Counted from the first letter of the stretch, positions 1 through 13,300 are shown. The stretch is 64,000 nt of DNA from Diphasiastrum complanatum (GCA_029204225.1 CM055093.1:32811777-32875776), one strand, 5' to 3'. Translations and numbers: made by a program. The notes: generated by a model not told the origin, from the letters alone.

Positions 1-435
1 ATGGTAAGTCTAAATCTTCAAGCTCGGTTCCACATGCATTTGTGAATTCTACTCTAGAAAATGTCTTTTCCGAGCAAGAAAGAAGAGCTAAAAAAGCCCT
101 TAATATCCGAGTTAGAGGGATTCCCGACAGGGATAAGCTAAATGAGGAGGCAAAAGAGTTGCTTCGAACTAAGCTAGCACACAACACGGATGGTTTTGAT
201 ACAGCTTGGAGAAGTAAGTTTGACACTAATGTCTTGTTTATCAAGTTTCGCTCTATGGACTACCGCAACGCAGTTCTACGACTTAGAGCCAAATTAAAAG
301 GGTCCTTTATTTTTTATGGATGATGAGCTTACACACACGCAATGGCAGCTAGGAAACAAATTATTCAAGATGCAAATGCAAGAAATCAGCGGGTGGTTTT
401 CATTGAAGGCAAGCCAAAAAAATTTGATAAGATTT
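1..435 (+). pseudogene. LINE ORF1 C-terminal fragment, frameshifted
   Basis: The piece encodes the RNA-binding (RRM-like) half of a LINE ORF1 protein, with ALNIRVRGIPDRDKLN, then LRLRAKLKGSFIF, a one-base frame slip near 315, MDDELTHTQWQ, and a further slip leading to RKQIIQDANARNQRVVFIEG. The same order occurs in the intact ORF1 at 58389-59843 and the copy at 37185-37553. Its 5' end is cut by the window edge, and after about 435 it loses similarity. Confidence 0.7.
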
Positions 436-549
436 CACAATAGGGATTCGGGGCTCCCGGGCAATGGAGCAGCCCGAGTTCCCCTTGTCGGGATTCAATG
501 TAAACTAGAAGCGGAAACATCCACAATGAATCAAGAGATTAACGTTCTA

Positions 550-1143
550 TGAACAATCACAACTTATGCATACAAGTGGAAGCAAAGTAGGATATCAATG
601 GAGACAAATCTCTAAACAAAGAATGTATGTACATAAGCATTGCCACTCTCTCTAGTCTCTCCAGCCTCTTCAGGCTCTTCCTCCTCTTCAGCAGAAAGAG
701 GGCACCTGTTTATACTAGTAGAGATAGAGAAATACAAAGGCCAATGGTTCTCAATGTGGAATATCCAAAAGCCAACAGCCAAGAGCCATGAGTTACATAG
801 GAGTTACAAAAGCAAATGAAAAGCCTTGGCATTGGACAGCCAAGTGCTAATTGGAGAAGATGGTCACTTGCCCCATGGACCCCCATTATGAGTTGGGCCC
901 CTCCAAACTTGAGTACATGGACCAAAATTTAAAAAATGCTCCTTGGGTCCTCAAAACTATTAAATATGGCATTAACCCCATGAAGTCACGCAATCCAAGC
1001 CTGAAGAAAGCTCTATACTCGTCGTACCATCTCTAGAGAAGATTCCACCCATGGAGAAAATAAACTTTGATGACCCTTGACAGCCGTCCAGGGTGTACCT
1101 TTTGGTACCTCGACTTCACAGAATATCAACAGAGGAACTAACA
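550..1143 (-). repeat. Ty1/copia LTR (minus orientation)
   Basis: Read on the minus strand this begins TGTTAGTTCCTCTGTTGATA at 1143, right after a purine-rich stretch TAAGCGAGAG (polypurine tract), and ends near 550 in ...GTTCA. A diverged copy of the same LTR lies in the opposite orientation at 4257 to about 4690. The shared landmarks are a GGTACC-containing hairpin, a tract reading TTTATTTTCTCCATGGGTGG, and the passage around TCATGGGGTT. Confidence 0.6.
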
Positions 1144-1615
1144 CTCTCGCTTAATGACAAATTTAATTTTGCTTTACCCCATCAAAGGTTCTTGTTTTGT
1201 CTCCAGACCTCAATTCCCAGGTGTAGTGTAGGTCCCTGAGATTCTTCATCTCAAACTCTGCACTTAGTGACTTTTTCTCACTTTCAATGAGTTTGTCACA
1301 GCTACCTGTAAAGAATAAGTCATCCAAAAAATAGATTCCCAAGCAGCAAGAGATCTATGCTCAACTGCCAGTTAGAATCTCTCAATCCATAAAGAATATG
1401 ATACTTTCTCAAAGCATAGGGACCAAACAGGATCCCATTCTTCCTCTATAATAGAACCTTTAGGTAATTCCAGGTAGTCCGTCTCAAATCCAATGACCTA
1501 TCGGATAACAAAACCCAATTTTGCCTTCCTGGAATTTGGAGGCTCCATAAGTTCCCAGTTCTCACACTTCAGAAGTAATATTCTTTGCAATAGCATCCAC
1601 TCAAATAGAGCTTAC
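1144..1615 (-). pseudogene. copia reverse-transcriptase fragment (minus)
   Basis: The minus-strand reading contains ELMEPP, ETDYLELPKGSIIEEE and an FWMTYSLQVAVTNSLKV-like stretch. This is a decayed counterpart of the plus-strand copia RT at 1866-2411. It is inverted relative to that copy, with stops throughout. Confidence 0.5.
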
Positions 1616-1865
1616 AGACGCACCAGATTTTAATAAATGAGTTCTATCATCAGAGTAGATCCATCTACATTGTTCTCTTACTTTCAGTTTTTGTAGTGGC
1701 ATTGATAAGCTGACCAGGCGGTTCACTGAAGCTGCTACTACTACTGTCGTTGCTACTTGAAGGGAGGAACTAGAGTAGGGGTTTGAAGCCTCACTTGACT
1801 TGACCACCATGTTTGATGTCTGAAGCTGAGGTTGAACTCATTTATTAAAATTTGGTGCACCTGTA

Positions 1866-2487
1866 AGCTCTATTTGAGTGGATGCTATTGCAAAGAATAT
1901 TACTTCTGAAGTGTGAAACCTGGGAACTTATGGAGCCTCCCAAGTCCATGAAGGCAAAATTGGGTTTTATTATCCAGTTCGTCATTGGATTTGAGACGGA
2001 CTACCTGGAGTTACCTGAAGGTTCTGTTATAGAGGAAGAACGGGATCCTATTTGGTCTAAGCAAGTACCTTGGGCACGACAGTCTGAAGACAATCTTCTT
2101 GGATGGTGTTTTATTTTGGAGTACTGCAGTTTCTTCCCTATGCTTCGAGAAAGTATTATATTTTTTATGGATTGAGAGATTCTGACTGGCAGTTGAGCAC
2201 AGATCTCTTTCTCCTTGGGAATCTATTGTTTGGATGACTTATTCCTTACAGGTAGCTGTGACAAACTCATTGAAAGTGAGAAAAAGTCACTAATTGCAGA
2301 GTTTGAGATGAAGAATATCAGGGACCTACACTACACTTGGGAATTGAGGTCTGGAGACAAAACAAGAACCTTTGATGGGGGTAAAGCCAAATTAAATTTG
2401 TCATTAAGGGAGAGTGTTGAAAGTCACTATTTTGACATGATAATCTTGTTGGGGAGAGTGCATTTTGGATCTTATTCTTGTGAATAG
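1866..2487 (+). pseudogene. copia reverse-transcriptase fragment (plus)
   Basis: It encodes YLELPEGSVIEEERDP and, after a stop, LDDLFLTGSCDKLIESEKKS then LIAEFEMKNIRDLHY. This corresponds to the copia RT catalytic block (YVDD)LFLTG and the following EFEMKDLG-LHYFLG region. Near 2412 it runs into a short LTR start (agTGTTGAAAGTCAC). Confidence 0.62.
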
Positions 2488-3415
2488 GGAGAGAAAGTAT
2501 TAGTGATTTATTCCTTGTAATACATTTGATTTCCTATTTAGAATTAGGATACCAATGAGCATTTTTAATCCTATAAGACAGGTACACATCATGGGAGAGA
2601 AATTTGGTGGAACGCAATTCCATTGTTTGATTTGTTAGCAGGGAACTTGGAGTGAGCTTTGCTGGAGCACTTACGATTGGGGTAGTTTCTACATAACATA
2701 CATGAACACAAACCTTGACTCCATAATCCAAGGCAAAGCAAAATTTAAAGTGATATAACTGAATGGAAGTCGGAGACTGCTATGTCTTCCATGTGAAATC
2801 CTTTTGAGATTTTGTTTTTGCACACGAGTGGTCGTAAAGAAGAAGAGTGCTGAACAAGTTAGCCAAAGTTGCGCAGCTTAGCCTATTTCTTGTTGCTGCA
2901 TTTACCGGTTTAGCTATGTTATTATAGGATAAGCAAAAACACCTTGATGAATTCCATATTCGAAGTTTGTTAGCTCTCCATGGTGGGGATCTACTAATTT
3001 CAAAAGTATTCCTGTTTTTATGCTGAAGACTAAATCAGATGCATGTACAAAATGAAGGAATTCAGAACTTACATTAAAATACAGTTATTGTCAAAATTGT
3101 TGCAATTAAGCCTGATGAAAACGCACTTAAAAGTCTAATTCAATTGTTATGGCACATCTCCTTAAGAATGCAAGACATGGTCTGGTTCTGGGATGACCAC
3201 AAAGCCCTGGCAATGTTGTTATATACTTAGCTCCAAAAGAGTAAACTCAACAATCATGTATTGAAGAGAGGCCCTAATCATCTTACTATCTAAGGAAGAT
3301 GTTGGCCGCGCACCGATAATACGATTAGGGAGAGGCTGTTCATTTAGAACCATATCTTGATCTTCCTGTGGAGTATCAATCTCTATTGTTGAGCCTTCTT
3401 CTACTCTGGAGGCAC
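2488..3415. other. unassigned spacer in copia-derived region
   Basis: There is no open frame of note. Around 3300-3415 the minus strand has weak copia integrase-linker character (acidic and proline-rich). Otherwise I recognise nothing. Confidence 0.4.
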
Positions 3416-3690
3416 AACTCAGATGGAAGTTCTATCATCAGAGTAGATCCATCTACATTGTTCTCTTACTTTCAGTTTTTTGTAGTGGCATTGATAAGCT
3501 GACCAGGCGGTTCACTGAAGCTAGTGCTGCTGCTGTCGTTGCTGCTTGAAGGCAACTCAGATGGAAGTTCTATCATCAGAGTAGATCCATCTAGATTGTT
3601 CTCTTACCTTCAATTTTTGTAATGACATTGATAAGCTGACCAGGCGGTTCACTGAAGCTGCTGTTGCTGCTATCATTGCTGCTTGAAGGG
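3416..3690. repeat. 138-bp tandem repeat, two copies
   Basis: The first unit starts aactcagatggaagttcta at 3416 and the second starts at 3554. A third, single copy of most of the unit (gttctatcatcagagtagat onward) occurs at about 1639. The repeat ends just before a plus-strand copia RT fragment, so it is probably part of the same element. Confidence 0.7.
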
Positions 3691-3789
3691 AGGAACTAAA
3701 GGAGTAGGAGTGGCCTCACTTGAGTTGACCACCGTGCTTGATGTCTGAAGCTGAGGTTGAACTCATTTATTAAAATTTGGTGCATCTGT

Positions 3790-4690
3790 AAGCTCTATTT
3801 GAGTGGATGCTATTGCAAAGAATATTACTTCTGAAGTGTGAAACCTGGGAACTTATGGAGCCTCCAAAGTCCATGAAAGCAAAATTGGGTTTTGCTATCC
3901 GATTGGTCATTGGATTTGAGAAGGACTACCTGGAATTACCTAAAGGTTCTATTATAGAGGAAGAACGGGATCTTGTTTGGTCTAAGCAAGTACCCTAGGC
4001 ACGACAGACTGAAGACAAGTTTCTTGGCTAGTGTTTTTTTTGGAGTACTGCAATTTCTTCCCTATGCTTTGAATCTATTTTTTGGATGACTTATTCTTTA
4101 CAGGACAAACTCGTTAAAAGTGAGAAAAAGTCAATAAGTGTAGAGTTTGAGATGAAGAATCTCAGGGACCTACACTACACTTGGGAATTGAGGTCTGGAG
4201 ACAAAACAAGAACCTTTGATGGGGGTAAAGCAAAATTAAATTTGTCATTAAGGGAGTGTTAGAAGTCACTATTTGTCCTTTAATGGAGATTCCTCTGTTG
4301 ATACTCTGACTGCGAAGTCGAGGTACCAGAAGGTACACCCTGGATGGTTGTCAAGGGTCATCAAAGTTTATTTTCTCCATGGGTGGAATCTTCTCCGGAG
4401 ATAGTACGACGAGTACAGAGCTTTCTCCAGGCCTGGATTGCATGACTTCATGGGGTTGATGCCATATTTAATGGTTTTGAGGACCCAAGGAGCATGTTTT
4501 AACTTTCGGTCCATGTACTCAAGTTTGGAGGGGGCCAACTCATAATGGGGGGTCCATGGGGCAAGTGACCATCTTCTCCAATTAGCACTTGGCTGTCCAA
4601 TGCCAAGGCTTTACATTTGCTTTTGTAACTCCTATGTAACTCATGGCTCTTGGCTTTTATATATTCCACATTCCATGGCAAAAAGGCCAA
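3790..4690 (+). pseudogene. copia RT fragment with 3' LTR (plus)
   Basis: It encodes DYLELPKGSIIEEERDL and then a damaged stretch equivalent to 1866-2411. A polypurine tract (attaagggag) follows, then an LTR starting TGTTAGAAGTC at 4257. The LTR part is an inverted counterpart of 550-1143 and loses similarity near 4690. Confidence 0.6.
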
Positions 4691-5120
4691 TTATTGGTGC
4701 ACAATTCTCTATGTAAAGATGATCATAGAACCGATCTAAAAAGCCAACACTATAAAACAGAAAACTGATTCCAGCGTGATAAATTCTCAAAATGTAATTT
4801 GAAAATGGTACGAAACTTCTCATTCTTCAAGAAAATGAATTCCCCAACATGATTCTAAGGTGGACACCCATTATTCATGCTAAAAACACAAATTTCAGAG
4901 TTGTCCCTCTTTTAGAAATCACCCAAAAAGCTACACAAGATCCAATAGGAATCCAATTCATCACTTAAATTTGCACCCATCAATGTTTGCATTTGGAAAC
5001 AAGTATGGACAACAAATACACATGAATCAATCAAAACGGCTTGTGAAGGAAGAAGAATTGGAAAGAGCAGATTATTCAATATGCTAAAGATCAACACACT
5101 CATCTTCTTCAGCTTGATGT
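4691..5120. other. unassigned spacer
   Basis: AT-rich sequence with no recognisable coding or repeat signal. Confidence 0.4.
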
Positions 5121-5560
5121 ATCCGGGCTTCCCATTCGGCCGGGTTATTTGTCTCAGACGTTATCTTTCGGCCTACGCTATCGTAGCAGTCAGCTTAGGG
5201 TCTCTTCTCACCAGCTTGCTATTGGGGGTGCCCTTGCTAATGAGTCACAGATGATCTGTTGCCTTGCCTTGCGGAGCAACAGTATGGAAATTGCCTCGCG
5301 ACCTAAGAAGGACCCGGATACTCTTGTCATCCGCTTCACATCAATGACTCACCGGCGTGAAGTTTTGGGGAAGTGGATACCATAATGTATTTGGATGAAG
5401 ATCTTACTTTCATCCAAGTCCAAGAACGTAAGAAGGCAAAACAAGAAGCTCTGTCAACTGGCAAACAACTTATCTATCGTGACGGTATTATCAGATTTGT
5501 TGATCGTAAGCCTATAGTTAATGAGAGTCCTAACTCTGAGATAGTTTGAGCTAGAGAAAT
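5121..5560 (+). pseudogene. LINE pieces: ORF2 C-terminus scrap joined to ORF1 C-terminus
   Basis: Positions 5145-5235 encode LSQTLSFGLRYRSSQLRVSS then HQLAIG, matching ORF2 near its C-terminal zinc-finger region (compare [11 protein letters not shown] in the 48306-50861 copy). From 5280, without the intervening sequence, it encodes DPDTLVIRFTSMTHRREVL and YLDEDLTFIQVQERKKA..YRDGIIRF, which is ORF1 C-terminus. The order ORF2 to ORF1 shows two different LINE copies fused. Confidence 0.62.
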
Positions 5561-5639
5561 GAAGAGATGTCTAGTTGAGCATGTAAATGGTACATGTACC
5601 ATATAATCCTGGCTATATCACTATTTTTTTAGTTAATTT

Positions 5640-6528
<889 letters not shown>

Positions 6529-6857
6529 CCAGGATCACCAGACATCCTATGCAGAGATGTACTACTACACATGCTCATGCTCATAGACGACGCCGGCAGG
6601 CTCCAGTGCCTTCTCATGTTGTGGCTCACATTACATCCTTTTACAGCAGCAGTAGCAGCAGCACAGTCTTGACATCTGGACATCGATATATATGATTATT
6701 ATGCACAGACACACTCACATACGTGTACTTTAGTTGTACTAGATGTTTTCCTTATTACAGTTTTGGAGACGTTTTATACGCTCCCATGGTTACCACACAC
6801 TTGACATGTACTTCATTAGTCTTATATGCCTTTTGGCAAGGAAAAGACATTAATAAA

Positions 6858-6937
<80 letters not shown>
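6529..6937 (+). pseudogene. 5'-truncated LINE copy C with (CT)n tail
   Basis: It begins right after the previous (TC)n. It encodes the extreme ORF2 C-terminus (THAHAHRRRRQAPVPSHVVA, then HITSFYSSS), ending at 6692. Its 3' UTR is very like that of the full LINE at 48114-48300 (cttgacatgtac, then TGCC-TTTT-GGCA at 6827-6838, then GACATTAATAAAGC). The tail (CT)n is 6862-6937. Confidence 0.75.
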
Positions 6938-6939
<2 letters not shown>

Positions 6940-7262
6940 GATGCTGCTCCAGCACTGATCCATGGGCTGCTCCATCGCTGATCTTCCAAGAAATCCAGCG
7001 CTCATTGTTGCTTGAAGATCGCGCTGCTGCTGGCCGCGCCCTCCTCCATCGCTGTTCAAACCTCCTTCATGGCGCCTAAGAAGAAGGAGGGGGTTTGTCC
7101 CTACACCCCCCTCCCCCCCTTGCTGATTACATCTCCCCCTCCATCGCTGGCAGCGATGGAGAAGTCCCCTTCATTATCAGCGATGGAGGGACTACGGCCT
7201 TCTTCACCTACAGCGATGGAGATGCCTCCTCCATCGCTGGAAGCCTATGACAGTTCTCCCAT
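6938..7262 (+). pseudogene. LINE copy D, probable 5' end and ORF1 N-terminus
   Basis: Immediately after (CT)n comes a serine/alanine/proline-rich, repetitive coding stretch (for example PPSLAAMEKSPSLSAMEG) built on a tccatcgctg motif. This resembles the tccctcgctg-based ORF1 start of the intact LINE (59290-59843). The match is one of composition and repeated motif rather than clear alignment, so the call is tentative. Confidence 0.45.
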
Positions 7263-7911
7263 TGATCCCATACTTCTGTGAAAATCCTTTAGCAACTGAC
7301 CTTGCTTTGTATCTGATGTTTTCTCCATCAGGACCTTCTGCCATCAGGTATAGGTGCAAGTGTCCATAAATTGTTCTTATACATGGATGACATTTTGTCG
7401 TCCATTGCTTGAATCCAACGATCTTTATCTGGTCCATCAACAGCTTCCTCGAATGTTTGAGGTTCGTCAGAAAAACCACAAAATTCGATGGTTGTATTAA
7501 AAACATCCCGACCATACCTTTCTAGTGGTTTTCGTTGTCTGTCAGATCTTCTCACAGGTGGTTTCGAGTTCGATTCTGCAGGTTTTGAGTTCGACCTTTT
7601 CTGCTGGAATTCGAGCTGGTGATTCGAGTCTATCAGGTACTTGATCTTGACCTCCCTCTGAATCTGGTAATTCTCTTTCATCTTCTGCTTGTTTTACTTT
7701 TGTCGTCGTTGGTAGCTCATAATAGTTTTTGAGAATTTCATAGCCGACTAGATCACTGTCTGCTATGAATTTCGACTCATCAAATTTGACATCTTGAACT
7801 ATTTTTATCTTGCCAGTGTCGGGTACATATAGAAGTTGCCCAAGATCCCCTACCCCTTTGAGACTTGGCTTCAGGAATGGCAATGGTTTTTTATCTTCAT
7901 CATCGGCAGGA
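7263..7911 (-). pseudogene. Ty1/copia pol scrap (integrase linker to RT start)
   Basis: The minus strand shows RRSDRQRKPLERYGRDVF, then FEEAVDGPDKDRWIQAMDDK, MSSMYKNNLWTLAPIPDG, and after a frameshift YKARSVAKGFSQKYGI. This is the copia sequence leading into the RT domain (NDTWELV-PxG...[11 protein letters not shown]). It lies between LINE ORF1-like and LINE endonuclease sequence, in opposite orientation to both. Confidence 0.68.
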
Positions 7912-9039
7912 AACTTTGCTGATTTTATTAGCAAATGTGACATTTTGTTGTTGGCTGAAACCCATGAGTCCTTATGTCATCCTCTTCCACATATACACAG
8001 GATTACTTGTCGAGGAAAAACTTGTCGAGGATCTGGAGGAGTAGCTTGTTTATACAAAAACACCACAGTTAAGATGGCTAAACAAGATCCATACCCTCGC
8101 TATATCTGGTTACACATTATTGGGTCACTATTGGGATTACCTCAGGACATTTATATGGTTATATGCTATTTTGCTCCACAGACTTCGGCGTTTGCTGAAT
8201 TTGGTGGGGACCCATTTCAGGCACTCTCAGATGATATTGCTATCTTTTCTCAGCAGAGTTACATTTTATTAGCAGGAGATTTCAACGCCCGCACAAGTTC
8301 CAGACAGATGGAATTTCATGCAGATACTAACTTTCTCAGGCTTCACCCTTTGGATATGGGACTAGATCGGGTATCACAGGATGCATACACTCCAACTACA
8401 TCTTTTGGGGAGCAGTTGATCACTCTTGCAGAGACACACGCTCTTGCCATCTTGAATGGCCTCACACAGTCTGTCAGCTTTGCTCTCTTCAAGAGGTGGA
8501 GGATGAGTTTCATTTCATCTTTCGTTGTCCAATATATTATGAGATCAGAGGACGATACCATTGTTTATACAGAGATACTCCTCTCACGCTGAGATCCTTC
8601 CTCGAGAATCCAGACCCCAGATGTGTAGGTCTTCTTTTGAGAGAGATGTATACTCTATTCAGTTGAGGATTTTGGAGTCCCCGTTCAAAGATCAAAGACA
8701 TAGAGAGTTTCACATGCTTCCGCTAGATCCAGTGCTACCAGGACTTCACGTGCTTCCCGCCAGCCTACATCACGCCCCTCTACTACCATCACTCATTACT
8801 TTCAGCTCGCTCGTAGCTAGTCTCCTCCGCAGAGCAGGTGGTTAAGCTCTTGCATTGTACCCTCATAAGCTGGTGGTCAAGCTTTGATACTTTTTCTTAG
8901 AGATAGAGAGATAGATATACTAGTTCTTTTCTTTTCATTAGTAAATAAGTCCGTATGCGGACAATGCTCCTCACGCTTGTACTCTCTTTTTTGTCTTATG
9001 TACCTTTGGGTACCAAAAGACGTTAATAATAATAATTCT

Positions 9040-9042
<3 letters not shown>
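7912..9042 (+). pseudogene. LINE copy D, endonuclease fused to ORF2 C-terminus, with 3' UTR
   Basis: Positions 7912-8471 encode an apurinic-type endonuclease domain: [33 protein letters not shown]. Around 8472 the sequence jumps to the ORF2 C-terminal zinc finger (QLCSLQEVEDEFHFIFRCPI, then [16 protein letters not shown]). The rest of the endonuclease and the whole RT are missing, and frames are broken. The 3' UTR ends in hairpin GTACC-TTTG-GGTAC (9000-9013) and GACGTTAATAATAATAATTC. Confidence 0.72.

Positions 9043-9116
<74 letters not shown>
9043..9116 (+). repeat. (CT)n tail of LINE copy D
   Basis: About 74 bases of uninterrupted TC repeat follow the LINE 3' end. Confidence 0.9.
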
Positions 9117-9119
<3 letters not shown>

Positions 9120-9247
9120 CCAAATGTGAGGACTCTATTCTTTAAAGCTCATGATTGCAATAATGAAATGAAGCTCCCTCTCTCATACCAAATGGGAGGA
9201 CTCTATTCTTTAAAGCTCATGGTTGCACTAATGAAATGAAGCTCCCT
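9111..9247. repeat. approx. 69-bp tandem duplication after the (CT)n tract
   Basis: The unit begins tcataccaaatgtgaggact and ends gaagctccctc. It is present twice (about 9115-9178 and 9184-9247), differing at a few positions (aatgtgagg/aatgggagg, gattgcaat/ggttgcact). Each unit is preceded by CT-rich sequence. Confidence 0.65.
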
Positions 9248-10322
9248 CAACCACATGCCACTATGGATCTTGCTACCTGCCTCTCCTATTCCTGGGTCAC
9301 ATGACCATCAATTGGTTGATCAAGCCTCTAACCAAACTTCTATCCCTTTAACCTTATCAATATCGTGTAGCAAAAGCTAACAACCACCCACATATCTCCA
9401 ACAAGGCTCAATTTTCCCACTGTATTGATTGTCAAAGTCCAAATACCCCTTGGCTTGACAACTGGGCAGCAATTGGCAACACACCTAAGCAAGATTGGCC
9501 AAGATGCCTAGCCTGGTCACCATTAACATTGTGTCGTACAGCCAATTCAGCCTCTAGGAGCTTGTCCATTCTGGTCAAGCATGATTCATAACTGAACCCT
9601 AAAGGAGATTGACAATAAGTTGGAAAACACTTTGAAGACAAAGGCAACGGGTTGATGGTGGCAATGGCCTATGGACTATTAAAAGGCACCAAGAAGCACT
9701 CAAATTAAGTCTTATTCTCCTTACGCTCAATTGGCTAGGTGATCACTAGCAACAAGCTCGCATGTTACTGAGAAACGCCTAGATTCGATATTTGGGCATT
9801 GTCCATATCTTATGTCGCACACGATCTTTTTTGAGATTATTGTCATCCTAGTTTTCATCCATTACAATCTATAGAACAATGCCCAAGCCCTACTTATCTT
9901 CAAACATTTATAGTTTATCTATCTTCATACCCTAAGTCAATCCACAATAAAGACCGGACATCCCTGAGGGCCAAATGCTCCCAATCCAAATCCATTAGAA
10001 CATGCGCAAGATACTACACTGTTCTATGCATTGGAGATCGACGTTTATAATACTGATTGAATTGTTTGTTGCTTACCATAGCTTCTAGATTATCTCAATA
10101 TTGAATCCAAGAAAGTGGCCATAGGTAGACAATAACATGCAATCTTGACCTCATAAAGTCAATCAACAAAAATCTCATCCAGTCACTTCCAACAATATAG
10201 ATAACATGTTTGAATCATTCCTATGTGGCCAATGCTCAACAAACATTAGCCAATGGACTTTAAGCATCCAATAGAAAGAATTATTCCTAGAATGTAGGTA
10301 ATAGCCCACTCGAATGAATTAC
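9248..10322. other. TIC236 intron sequence downstream of exon k
   Basis: I recognise no exon or element. A minus-strand open stretch near 9432-9647 has no recognised motif. The intron continues past the LINE array towards position 1. Confidence 0.4.
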
Positions 10323-10382
10323 CTTCTGCATTGCACCACGCAAAGATGCTATTTCCAGTTCATCAAGGAGAAGGTTCCGAAC
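10323..10382 (-). CDS. TIC236: TIC236 exon k (60 bp, last exon in window)
   Basis: The exon encodes [20 protein letters not shown]. The acceptor is aattgcag and the donor is AAG|gtaatt. It continues the protein from exon j ([15 protein letters not shown]) as in the family, where LDELELASLRG is followed by a QLNLQKRRG segment. I did not find that next segment in 1-10322, so the gene continues beyond position 1. Confidence 0.85.
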
Positions 10383-13300
10383 CTGCAATTCGTAGTCAGT
10401 TCTTTTTAGATCAAACGAAGTATGTATATGACCATGAAGACATCTAGCAATATCTGAAGCTACCTACACAATAGTAAAATTCCTTCACAATATGGCTACA
10501 GCATAAACAACAATAGATTACTTTTCAAACATACCTTGTACACACTTTTCAAGAGAGTTATCTAGGACTTCAAATGATATGACTTCTATAGAATTTACAG
10601 CCCTATCCTTTTTAGGAAAATCCAAAATACAAGTGAACGAAGGGCAGCAACAGAAGATTTGGGGACAAACTTCTAAAAAATGTCCCTCGTATATTTTTTG
10701 CATTCAAGAAGATATCATTTCATATAGATGTGATAATAGTGCTTGTTTTTTCAAAATTCATAAACACTTCTAGCAAAGTACCTCCTCTCCACTAACTTGC
10801 AAATATGTCTGCTACTCTGTTGCAACTTGCTACTCAATCACTAATAAAAAGGTACTCAAAACTTCTATATATTTTGTAATGAACAACTAGTTCCCACTTG
10901 ATTGGAGCCAATGGTTCATTTCCCCAAAGTCTCTAACTTAGCTTGCTTCTAAGTTCTAATCTATGTATTGTCATATCATAGCATTCTAGTTGGCAAATGG
11001 TACTTGTGGCTTTCAATGGATGGCTCATATGTCTTGTTTTTCTTGGGGACTTTATTCATTTAAATAACTCCCTGTCTTCCCTTATAGTTTAAAGATTTTC
11101 AATTTGTTTACTACTATCAAAGCAAAAAACCAGCAAAAACAAGATATACTTCCAAATTGATCCTCTATTAGAAATAAATCAAGTTGATTGGAGAAATGTC
11201 TCAAAGATTTGGATCAAGGTACTAAGATTCAATTACAAATCTAGAGAAATCAGACTTACAAGTATAAGCATAGAATGGGCCTTGAAAAAAAAATTTAATA
11301 CATCATTTTTTTTAAATTAATTTTCTTTATTTAGATTTTGAGGCCAAAAGTACATCCTCCATCCATACAAAGTGTTGTTGGGCATATACATCATTTCTAT
11401 GTATTAAAGAGAAACAACAATGGCATTCGGGGGACTAAATTGTTGCAATCTAAGCATATTGCAATCATCATCTATGGATCCTCTAAAAACTGGGTCTCAC
11501 TCACTCCCATATTAATGGCATCATATGACTTGCTTCAGAATCTGGGGGATCGATCTCATCGTTATCAAGTTCCAACCTATGGATCAATGTTTTATGGTAC
11601 CTTTCAAATCGCCTTTTCGAACCGTGTTTAAATCAAGTTTGCATTGGGAAAGAATCGGCTTCTCCAGGCTCGAACCGGCAAATTAGTTTTAGGGTTTTTT
11701 TTTTGCCCCCTCCCTTAATAGGATTTGTGTGTGCTCTGAAATGAGTGGAAATTAGCAAACTCTAGTTATAAAGTGTGGACCATATCCTTTGTTGGAGAAT
11801 GGGTGTGAGGAATCATAAACGAATGTATGTTGCCTCTGTTAGAGTTAATGTTCACATTAGTAACCCTAACGTTGTCATTTAGCATTAATTAGGATTACTA
11901 GGCCATGCCTACGTGCTAATTCTAGGGGCCTTTACCTATATTCAGTAAAAGCCAGGTCACACTATAGTTAGACAAGTTCAAGATTCCTCTGATTGATTTG
12001 GAGCACAAGTTTTTTGCTATAGATAGGTGTTGCAACTTTTACCATATATAGAGACAATCATTGGAAGGTACCTTTCCCAATCGGACTGTCTTTTGGAAAC
12101 ATATGCTTGAAGCATATCTTCCATAGACTGGTTCGTCCTCTCTGTCTGACCATCCAATTCAGGATGATCTGATGACCCCATACTTAATGTGGTCTCTAAT
12201 TTCTCAAAGACCGCCTGTCAGAATTTGCCAGTGAACTTAGGATCTCGATCACTAACAATGTCATTCGGCAAACCAAACAACCTGAACAGCTTTTCAACGA
12301 AAAGTTGAGCAAGTTCAGAAGCTTTGACAATTTGCTTGGTTGGAATGAATTGCGCCATTTTGGTTAACCTGTCAACTATAACCCAGATAGCATCATTTTG
12401 CTTCCCCATCCGAGGTAGCCAAAGTCCATGGAAATACGTTCCCACTTTCTTTCGGGAATTTCCAAGGGCATTAGTAATCTTGGAATCCTGCATTCCAAGC
12501 TCATCACTAGATCTAGAAGAACCTGCCAGGATGTCTAGCCAAATATGACCGAAGTACCTATCGGTCTTACACAAATCTCTTAAGGACAGATATAACTCAG
12601 AGTTGATCTCAGAAAAGCTTAACTGCTTAACCTCTCCAATCTGGCTTATTAAGGCATCCGCGACACTATTAGAAGTACCCTTCCGGTACTCAATGTCATA
12701 ATGAATTCTTGGAGCATCTCTGACCATCTGGCCTTACAACCTCTAAGGTTGATCGCCTCGTTAATATACTTTAACGCTTGATGGTCAGTAACTAAGGTAA
12801 ACTAGGAGCCATACTAATAATGTCTCCAAACTTCCAGGGCATGAATAACAGCAAAAAGCTCCTTGTCATAGGTGGAATACCGCCTTTGAGCATTGACTTG
12901 TTTTTTTAGGCAAATCGAGATGCAGTGATACAGCCAGAGCCACCACATCACGCCCCGCAATTGCTTATCGCTCACCCCTCTCCTCTCATGGAGAGGACAG
13001 ATCTTCAAATGATGAGCCTAGTAGTCAGCATGACCCGCCTTCTGGTATTGAATCCTCGACACCACCTCCAACCACCATGCCACAGCATCCACCTAGGAGA
13101 GGGAGAGGTAGACGAGGCTGCACTGCACAGTTGGGGGGTAGGGACTACTATGTGTCCACCTGGGAGAGGGAGAGGTAGACGGGGCCGCACTACACAGTTG
13201 GGGGGTAGGGACTACTTGTTGGAAGAAGGCAAAAGGATACGATAGTAATGAAATCGAAGTCAAAAGTCGAACTATTGGTCTCTGCAGAATAATCCTTCTT

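Noticed and set aside
13088-13214. Spaced direct repeats suggestive of an array (also 46052-46239 and 60582-60656)
   Set aside because: Only two copies each and no regular unique spacers, in plant nuclear DNA; simple duplications, not CRISPR.
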